In this document: positions 50,955 through 56,916 of the stretch, piece by piece
Layout of the letters: each line of letters begins with the position of its first letter
How positions within the stretch are numbered: position 1 is the first letter of the stretch
Source: Clostridia bacterium
GTDB lineage: Bacteria; Bacillota; Clostridia; Oscillospirales; CAG-382
DNA length: 56,916 nucleotides
Assembly: GCA_017620655.1 (NCBI GenBank)
Contig: JAGAUT010000025.1
Coordinates: 1 to 56,916 of the forward strand
Direction of reading: 5' to 3'
The notes under the pieces: model-generated
What the model was told of the DNA's origin: nothing
What the model saw: only the letters and a program-made list of their open reading frames with translations
The model's database searches: none
Translations under genes and position numbers: made by a program

Positions 50955-53912
50955 ATGAAAAGAATAGCCCTTGTACTTTGTATCATTCTGATGCTCTGTA
51001 TTTGTGTATCGGCATCACCGATATTCAAATATGAAGACGCGGTGCCGATAACCGATACAGTAACACTCACAAATGTACGTGAATTTCATGCCGATTATAA
51101 TATCAGCTATTCTTTTATAAAGATGGATCTTACGGATGAACGCGTAAAGCTGAAGCTTCTGACGTCTGATGAGGGTACAGATGTGCTGTCGTATATGTCA
51201 GACCTTGCGGCAACTGATGAGAACACCGTTGCTGCCATAAACGGAGACTTCTTTTCAGTTTACTCGGGAAATAAAGGCTTTTCTCTCGGTATCGAAAAAC
51301 AGGACGGAGAGATTTTTCAGTCACCCATAAACCCCGATACAATGGCAACCGTTGCGTATGACGGAAGAAACTTGCTGATGACATACCTTGATTTTCATGT
51401 AATGGTAGTTGCACCAAACTGGGAATATAAGGAAATCAGACATATAAATAAACATACCTCATATTACGGTGACCTTCTGATGTATACCCATGAGTTTAAC
51501 GGCGGATATTCTCCCGCACCGGGCGGCGATGTTCTGGAGGTGGTGATTGAGGATAATGTTGTCACCGAATTCAGACGAAATTTGGAGCCCTGCCTTATAC
51601 CCGAAAACGGCTGTGTGCTTGTGGTTTCCGAAGGCTCATCCATGTTTTTTGAAAATAATCTTTCTGTCGGTGATGAAATACATTTTGACTGGTATGTAAC
51701 TCCTTCGCTTGATGAATTTGATACAGCCTTTGGCGGCGGCTCAATGCTGGTGTATGAAGGTCGGGATGTCGGCAAGGTAGGGGATTATACCCATACCGTT
51801 TCAGGATTTCATCCCAGAAGTGCAATCGGTGTTGATAAAGAAGGGAAAACACTTTATCTCGTTGCTGTTGACGGACGACAGACATCCAGCCGCGGCATGC
51901 GGATGTCTCACCTTGCAGAGCTTATGATTGAGCTCGGCTGTTATACTGCCGTAAACCTTGACGGCGGCGGCTCGACAAGAATGCTTGCCTCGACCATGTG
52001 GCATTCGGATATGTACGCTGTAAATAATCCTACCGAAAACCGAAAGGTCATAAATGCAATCGGTATTGTTCTCAATAATAAAACAGAAAATGACGAAGAC
52101 AAAGAAACAAATGATGATGTTGATAACGCCGAAGAAACTGCCGACGAAACGGATGAGCAGAGCATAAATCAAGAAAAAGTAAATGAACCTCTTATATCAG
52201 GCATAAAGATTAAACCTTCAAAGCAGGTAGCCTTTGTCGGAGAAGAGATTAAACTTGATGTTTCAGCTCATGATGAACAGCTGAGACCCGTCTATATGGA
52301 TTTTGAAGAGTTCGGATTTTCAGCATCCGAAGGTGAAATCAATGACGGTAAACTCGTTTGCGACACAGGAGGAAACGTAACAGTAGGCGTGCTTCTGGGT
52401 GAGCATTACGCCGAGACACAGGTTTATTATGTGGATGAAATCAGCGGAATAGTAACCGATGGAGCTTTGAAGCTGAGTAAAGGTAATGAACATCAATTGC
52501 CCGTGTATATTTTCGATTATTACGGACGTTTTCTCAAGCCGGAAAGCCTTGAAGCTTTTGAAATTACATCTTCGGATGAAAATGTAGTAACCGTTGAAGA
52601 CGGAATAGTAACGGCTGTAGGTAACGGAAACGCGCTTATAACCGTATCAAAGGGAAATATCAAAAGCTTTGTCAGCGTGGCTGTCGGTACATATTCTTAT
52701 GACTATCTTTATGATTTTGAAAAGATAAAAGGAAGCTTTGTCTCGTATCCCGAAGATACAAAGGGAAGCTTTGAACTTTCGGACGAATATTCATTGTCGG
52801 GACAGTATTCCGGTAAACTCAGCTTTGACTTTACCGAAGAACCTGAACCTGTGACAATTTCGGAAGAAACCCGTGAAAATTCCGATGATACTCTTTCTGA
52901 CGAAAAGCCCGAGATGACAGCAACAGACGAAACAGCAGAACCCCGGCAGGTAACATCCGATGAAATCTCGCCTGAAATAACCGCAGTAAATGAAGCACCT
53001 GCAGATGTATCAAAAGCCGTATATTTCTCCCTTGACAGTAATGTGGTTTTTGACAATGAAAACCGCTTGTTGCAGATTGGTGTATATAGTGATGATGCCT
53101 TTAATCATGAAGTAAGGGCACAGCTTGTATACGGTAACGGCAGGGTTAAAAACATGAAATTTGATGGTGAAGTTTTTGAAGACCGGTGGAACACCCTGAC
53201 TCTTGAAGTGCCTGAAGAACTTGCATATCCCGTGTATCTGTCAAGAATATATGTGCTGTACACTCCCGGCGAAGAAAAGGACTCGGGATGTATCTACATT
53301 GATGATGTTACAATGACTTCAATGAGAGAATATGTCCCAAAAGTTTCACCCGGGAATGTATACAGATATAATACCAATAACAGCGGTATTGCTTCAAAAG
53401 TAGTTGTATCTGCCGTTCCCGAATGGAATAACGGTAATCCTGTTACTCTTTATGAAAAAACAAGAGTTGAAAATCATATCCTGTCGAAAAACGGAATTGT
53501 TATTTCGGATAACATGAAAAAGACCGTTTCGGAGGATGATAATGCTGTTTATGTATATCTCGATACGTCTGACGGCGGTATAAGAAATACCGATTCTTCC
53601 CAGTGGGAACTGCTTACAAAGGCTGTTGAAATGTCAAACCGAAAGAATCTTTTTATCATAACAAATAACGGCATTTTCGGAAATGATGAATTTGAGAATG
53701 AGGTTGTAAGAGACTATCTTGCATCAATTGATAAAGATGTGTTCGTCGTTTCGCCCGATAAGGCTGACAGCTTCATGAATATCGACGGAGTCAGCTACTT
53801 TACCCTTGACAGCACACCGGTAACCGAGATTTCGCTTGTGGGCGGTAAACGCAGAAATGCAGTTGAATTCCATTTCGGAAACTGTGTTACATTTGAATTC
53901 AAATCAATATAA
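50955..53912 (+). CDS. Secreted NAGPA-domain (phosphodiester glycosidase) protein
   Basis: A 985-residue exported protein. Signal peptide about 1-21. Residues 40-375 form a DUF2233/NAGPA domain that splits sugar phosphodiesters: AAINGDFFSVYSG, GFHPRSAIGVD and AVNLDGGGSTRML are the family motifs. An acidic linker (377-410) follows, then Ig-like Big2-type sequence (412-600, with ENVVTVEDGIVTAVGNG), a beta-sandwich (605-805) split by a second acidic linker near 650-705, and a C-terminal part (810-985) recalling a metallophosphatase without its metal motifs. AAAGGAGAG sets the ATG. Divergent from murJ-csaB, so a role in wall-polymer turnover is likely. Confidence 0.88.
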   Translation: MKRIALVLCIILMLCICVSASPIFKYEDAVPITDTVTLTNVREFHADYNISYSFIKMDLTDERVKLKLLTSDEGTDVLSYMSDLAATDENTVAAINGDFFSVYSGNKGFSLGIEKQDGEIFQSPINPDTMATVAYDGRNLLMTYLDFHVMVVAPNWEYKEIRHINKHTSYYGDLLMYTHEFNGGYSPAPGGDVLEVVIEDNVVTEFRRNLEPCLIPENGCVLVVSEGSSMFFENNLSVGDEIHFDWYVTPSLDEFDTAFGGGSMLVYEGRDVGKVGDYTHTVSGFHPRSAIGVDKEGKTLYLVAVDGRQTSSRGMRMSHLAELMIELGCYTAVNLDGGGSTRMLASTMWHSDMYAVNNPTENRKVINAIGIVLNNKTENDEDKETNDDVDNAEETADETDEQSINQEKVNEPLISGIKIKPSKQVAFVGEEIKLDVSAHDEQLRPVYMDFEEFGFSASEGEINDGKLVCDTGGNVTVGVLLGEHYAETQVYYVDEISGIVTDGALKLSKGNEHQLPVYIFDYYGRFLKPESLEAFEITSSDENVVTVEDGIVTAVGNGNALITVSKGNIKSFVSVAVGTYSYDYLYDFEKIKGSFVSYPEDTKGSFELSDEYSLSGQYSGKLSFDFTEEPEPVTISEETRENSDDTLSDEKPEMTATDETAEPRQVTSDEISPEITAVNEAPADVSKAVYFSLDSNVVFDNENRLLQIGVYSDDAFNHEVRAQLVYGNGRVKNMKFDGEVFEDRWNTLTLEVPEELAYPVYLSRIYVLYTPGEEKDSGCIYIDDVTMTSMREYVPKVSPGNVYRYNTNNSGIASKVVVSAVPEWNNGNPVTLYEKTRVENHILSKNGIVISDNMKKTVSEDDNAVYVYLDTSDGGIRNTDSSQWELLTKAVEMSNRKNLFIITNNGIFGNDEFENEVVRDYLASIDKDVFVVSPDKADSFMNIDGVSYFTLDSTPVTEISLVGGKRRNAVEFHFGNCVTFEFKSI

Positions 53913-53913
53913 C

Positions 53914-53947
53914 AAAAAATCCCCTACGCTTTCCGCGTAAGGGATTT
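53914..53947. terminator. Bidirectional terminator between NAGPA gene and asd
   Basis: AAAAATCCC-TACGC pairs with GCGTA-GGGATTTT around TTTCC. T runs occur on both strands, suiting the two convergent genes. Confidence 0.88.
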
Positions 53948-53964
53948 TGCTTTTGCCGTAAAAA

Positions 53965-55053
53965 TTACTTTGCAGTAATAAAGCCCTTCTTTGCAAGGTA
54001 TTCGGCGATAAGTACTGCACCGCCTGCCGCACCTCTGAGGGTGTTGTGAGAAAGACCTACAAACTTGTAATCGAAAAGTTTGTCTTCACGAAGTCTGCCT
54101 GCTGTGATGCCCATACCGCCGTAGATGTCTCTGTCGAGATTTGCCTGGGGACGGTTGTCTTCTTCAAAGTAAGTGATAAACTGGTCGGGAGATGAGGGAA
54201 GATCAAGCTCTGCCTTTACATCGTTGCCGAACGCCTTCCAGTCAGCGAGAATCTGTTCCTTTGAAGGAGCTTCACCCTTGAACTTAACAAATACAGCAGC
54301 AGTATGTCCGTTTGTTACGGGAACTCTGATGCACTGACAGGTGATGCAGGGCTCTGTAGCAGAAACTACTACGCCGTCTTCTACCTTGCCCCAGATTTTA
54401 AGGGGTTCGTTTTCGCTCTTTTCTTCTTCGCCGCCGATAAAGGGAATGATGTTGTCAATCATTTCGGGCCATTCGTTGAAGGTCTTGCCTGCACCGGAAA
54501 TAGCCTGATATGTACAAACAACTACGTTTTCAATGCCGTACTTGAGAAGGGGAGTAAGCATGGGAACATAGCTCTGGATAGAGCAGTTGGGCTTAACAGC
54601 AATAAAGCCGCGTGTTGTTCCGAGTCTCTTTTTCTGTGTATCAATAACTGCAACATGAGCGTTGTTGATTTCGGGAATAACCATGGGAACGTCGCTTGTT
54701 CCTCTGTGAGCAGAGTTGTTGGAAACAACGGGTGTTTCTGCCTTGGCATATGCTTCTTCAAGAGCCTTGATTTCGTCCTTCTTCATGTTGACAGCACAGA
54801 ATGTAAAGTCGCACATGGAAGAAACCTTTTCAACGTCTGCAGCATCGTAAACGGGCATCTTTGCAACCTTTTCGGGGATAGCTGTGTCCATCTTCCATCT
54901 GCCGCCGACAGCTTCTTCGTATGTCTTGCCTGCACTTGATGCGCTTGCCGCAAGAACTGAAATTTCAAACATGGGGTGGTCGGAAAGAAGAGTGATAAAT
55001 CTCTGACCAACCATACCTGTGGCACCGATGATGCCTACCTTTAACTTATTCAT
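53965..55053 (-). CDS. asd: Aspartate-semialdehyde dehydrogenase
   Basis: Reduces aspartyl phosphate to the semialdehyde for lysine, threonine and methionine synthesis. The 362-residue protein has GIIGATGMVGQRF for NADP, and catalytic Cys157 in VKPNCSIQS. C-terminal sequence HTAAVFVKFKG and the length fit the type common in archaea, fungi and Clostridia, longer than the enterobacterial-type numbering. Good ribosome site (ACGGAGG). A conserved UPF0340 gene lies 26 bases upstream on the same strand. Confidence 0.95.
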   Translation of the reverse strand: MNKLKVGIIGATGMVGQRFITLLSDHPMFEISVLAASASSAGKTYEEAVGGRWKMDTAIPEKVAKMPVYDAADVEKVSSMCDFTFCAVNMKKDEIKALEEAYAKAETPVVSNNSAHRGTSDVPMVIPEINNAHVAVIDTQKKRLGTTRGFIAVKPNCSIQSYVPMLTPLLKYGIENVVVCTYQAISGAGKTFNEWPEMIDNIIPFIGGEEEKSENEPLKIWGKVEDGVVVSATEPCITCQCIRVPVTNGHTAAVFVKFKGEAPSKEQILADWKAFGNDVKAELDLPSSPDQFITYFEEDNRPQANLDRDIYGGMGITAGRLREDKLFDYKFVGLSHNTLRGAAGGAVLIAEYLAKKGFITAK

Positions 55054-55079
55054 TGTGTATACCTCCGTGGTGGTGATAA

Positions 55080-55619
55080 TTATAAACTGTATTTTGCACG
55101 TTCTCCGCCGATATACTTTGGACGGACCTTTGCAAATGTAATCGGCGCTTCGCCGATTTTTTTTATGCTTGTTCTTACGGGTACTGCAACTCGTTCTAAG
55201 TGCATACCTATAAGCGTTGAGCCTATGTCAATACCGAGCTGTGCTTTGATTTCTTCAACAAGGACGGGATTTTTAAAACCTCTGAACGCTGCAGTTGCAA
55301 AAGAACCGCCTGCCTTTTCATGGGGAACTGCCGAAACAACCGTAAGTCTGTCTCTTTTTGCAAGCCCTTTTTCAATAACCAAAGCACGGTTTAAATGCTC
55401 ACAGCACTGGCAGGCAAGAAATAATCCTTCTTCGTCGCACTTTGCTTTAAGAGTTTGGAAAATCTCTTTTGCCGTATCAATACTTCCGCTTGTGCCGATT
55501 CTCTCGCCGAGAACCTCACTTGTGGAACATCCGACAACAAGAATGTCGCCCTTTTCAAAACTACTCTGTGAAATAAGCTCGTCAAAAGCTTTTTCTAACT
55601 GATTTTTTATTTCAGACAT
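55080..55619 (-). CDS. UPF0340 / TIGR01440-family protein (YwlG-like)
   Basis: A 179-residue protein of unknown function, matching the conserved Firmicutes family of YwlG: DILVVGCSTSEVLGERIGT, LACQCCEHLNRALVIE with its cysteine pair, and DIGSTLIGMHLERVAVPVR. The paired Cys and neighbouring His could bind metal, but no activity is established to my knowledge. Overlaps the start of the cysteine-rich gene before it by 8 bases. Confidence 0.9.
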   Translation of the reverse strand: MSEIKNQLEKAFDELISQSSFEKGDILVVGCSTSEVLGERIGTSGSIDTAKEIFQTLKAKCDEEGLFLACQCCEHLNRALVIEKGLAKRDRLTVVSAVPHEKAGGSFATAAFRGFKNPVLVEEIKAQLGIDIGSTLIGMHLERVAVPVRTSIKKIGEAPITFAKVRPKYIGGERAKYSL

Positions 55620-56151
55620 AATTAATCCTTTGTTTTACAAGTGTGCGGTAGAACTCGTAGAGTCCGTCGCAGAACATGCTTGTTTTAATAAGCTCTTTTT
55701 TAAAATCTTCGTCCTTCATTAAAAGACGAACAGCTCTTACTGCGTTTCTGTGAAAGTAAACAGAATGTCTCGTTCCCCTTTGCTTTGTTGCAATGGGACA
55801 TACATTTACACTTCTAGGGTCAAGCCTTAATGAAATGCTTCCTGTTTTCTCATCAATTCTTGCATAGTATGGGAATATTCTGCAGGCAAATGGACGAAAG
55901 AGTCTTTCGCACTTTCCACTGCAAATAAGTACCTTGCCGTCGGCTGTGTATTTTACGTCAAATCCTTCACAGCCGCCGATGAGCGTGTCCTCATAGGGAA
56001 GAAGCGACATTCCGCCAACCGTTTCAGAACTTACTGTATCAGCTTTACAGCAAGCACCGCCGCAAAGCTTTCCGCAGTCGTATTTTAATGGAGTAGAGTC
56101 TTCAAGCAGAGCATAGGCACGCCTGAGCAGTGCCCATTTTGTGTACTTCAA
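55612..56151 (-). CDS. Cysteine-rich YkgJ-like putative metal-binding protein
   Basis: A 179-residue protein with the cysteine pattern of YkgJ-like zinc/iron-chelating proteins: CGKLCGGACCKA at about 26-37, GGCEGF, CSGKCERLFRPFACRIFPYY in the middle, and NVCPIA. Function unknown; the cysteines could hold an iron-sulfur cluster or zinc. The start is TTG right after the stop of the upstream aldolase gene, with AAGG 8 bases before. Overlaps UPF0340 by 8 bases. Confidence 0.8.
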   Translation of the reverse strand: MKYTKWALLRRAYALLEDSTPLKYDCGKLCGGACCKADTVSSETVGGMSLLPYEDTLIGGCEGFDVKYTADGKVLICSGKCERLFRPFACRIFPYYARIDEKTGSISLRLDPRSVNVCPIATKQRGTRHSVYFHRNAVRAVRLLMKDEDFKKELIKTSMFCDGLYEFYRTLVKQRINYV

Positions 56152-56916
56152 TTACTTTGCCTTAACAAGGTGAACTGCAAAGCCGTTGACATCCATATCA
56201 AGATAGATAGCCGTTGTGTTGCCTTTTTCGTCGCAGTTTCTTGATTCTTCTATAACCTTAACACCCTTGGCAGCAAGATATGCTTCTGCTCTGGGAATGT
56301 TGTTGGTAGCTATCGCAATGTGACCGTATTTGCCTCTGCCGTTGCCCTTCATAACTTCAACTTCAGTACCTGCGAAGATAGAGGAATTGCTAATCTTGTT
56401 TGTAAGACCGAACACTTCAAACATCATTGCGAACTTTTCTGCATCTTCAGCATTGTCGGCATTGATACCAACGTGTACAAGCTTGAAACCGAGCATGAGC
56501 TTAACTGCGTTTTCTGTGAGTTCTCTGATCTTGTCAAATTCGCCGTTCTTTATGTATTCGTCCTTAACCATGAAGGAACCGCCGCAAGCAACAACCTTGT
56601 TGAATTCAAGGTAGGAGAGAATGTTCTTTTCGTTGAGGCCGCCTGTAGGCATGAACTTCATCATTGTGTAGGGAGCCGCCATGGACTTGAGCATGGGAAG
56701 ACCGCCTGCTGCTTCTGCGGGGAAGAACTTTACTGTTGTAAGTCCGAGTTCAATTGCCGCTTCAACGTCTGAAGGATTGGATGTGCCGGGGATGATAATG
56801 TAGCCCTTGGAAATGCAGTGCTTTACAACTGTGGGGTTGAAGCCGGGGCTTACGATAAAGTGAGCACCGCATGCGATAGCTGTGTCAGCCTGTTCAGGTG
56901 TAAGAACTGTACCTGC
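56152..56916 (-). CDS. eda: KDPG/KHG aldolase fused to a VOC domain (partial)
   Basis: The upstream end is cut by the window edge; 254 residues are visible. The first part is a class I KDPG/KHG aldolase: GAHFIVSPGFNPTVV, PGTSNPSDVEAA, TVKFFPAEAAGG with the Schiff-base lysine, and MPTGGLNEKN. After about residue 140 of the visible part comes a VOC/glyoxalase-type domain (LVHVGINADNAEDAEKFA to FAVHLVKAK). The reading frame continues without break between them. The aldolase splits 2-keto-3-deoxy-6-phosphogluconate to pyruvate and glyceraldehyde 3-phosphate in uronate breakdown. The role of the added domain is unknown. Confidence 0.9.
   Translation of the reverse strand, partial: AGTVLTPEQADTAIACGAHFIVSPGFNPTVVKHCISKGYIIIPGTSNPSDVEAAIELGLTTVKFFPAEAAGGLPMLKSMAAPYTMMKFMPTGGLNEKNILSYLEFNKVVACGGSFMVKDEYIKNGEFDKIRELTENAVKLMLGFKLVHVGINADNAEDAEKFAMMFEVFGLTNKISNSSIFAGTEVEVMKGNGRGKYGHIAIATNNIPRAEAYLAAKGVKVIEESRNCDEKGNTTAIYLDMDVNGFAVHLVKAK

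Noticed and set aside
1..56916. CRISPR array, insertion sequence or prophage
   Set aside because: No regularly spaced direct repeats, transposase, integrase or phage structural genes were found on either strand.

Overview
The window reads as a piece of the chromosome of an anaerobic, low-to-mid GC Gram-positive bacterium of the class Clostridia, probably an uncultured gut or rumen Oscillospirales-like lineage. This is inferred from the Firmicutes gene orders (rnc-smc-ftsY, ylxM-ffh-rpsP-khpA), strong GGAGG ribosome sites, several TTG starts, the non-mevalonate isoprenoid genes ispD-ispF, and S-layer-homology (SLH) proteins next to csaB. No phage, transposase or CRISPR array was seen.

Layout. 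Bases 1-13407 (minus strand) form one long housekeeping operon: trmH-like methyltransferase, dprA, topA, plsX, rnc, a radical SAM protein, smc, ftsY, rdgB, yhbY and nadD (cut by the left edge). Divergent from it, 13659-15698 carries ispD-ispF and a membrane protein. At 15883 begins an accessory stretch: a 776-residue protein of unknown function, a PAP2-like membrane protein, an XRE regulator, and the last purine steps split into a stand-alone AICAR transformylase and an archaeal-type PurO, preceded by a ZTP riboswitch with its terminator. An SLH-anchored secreted protein follows.

Bases 24058-38888 look like a carbohydrate-use locus: four Gfo/Idh/MocA sugar dehydrogenases, a GH29 alpha-L-fucosidase, an AraC-type regulator, an EamA-type transporter, and two large tandem SLH proteins whose SLH repeats are interrupted by beta-sandwich modules. 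The C-terminal module of these two also ends the 776-residue protein at 15883. I recognise no described family for this three-protein set, and it is one of the two best candidates for something new.

The other candidate is at 40218-40436: a consensus promoter, a roughly 100-nt long-range hairpin, and overlapping antiterminator and terminator hairpins directly before a small XRE gene. It has the layout of a riboswitch or attenuator, but I cannot match it to a known class. Just upstream, a CAT-anticodon tRNA has its 3' end and terminator partly duplicated.

The right third holds a CapA-like protein, an NCS2 purine permease, the ylxM-ffh-rpsP-khpA operon, a murJ-DUF5693-csaB cell-envelope operon, a divergently transcribed secreted NAGPA-domain protein, asd, two small conserved genes and a KDPG aldolase fused to a VOC domain (cut by the right edge). 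CsaB pyruvylates the wall polymer that SLH domains bind, so the envelope operon probably provides the anchor for the three SLH proteins.
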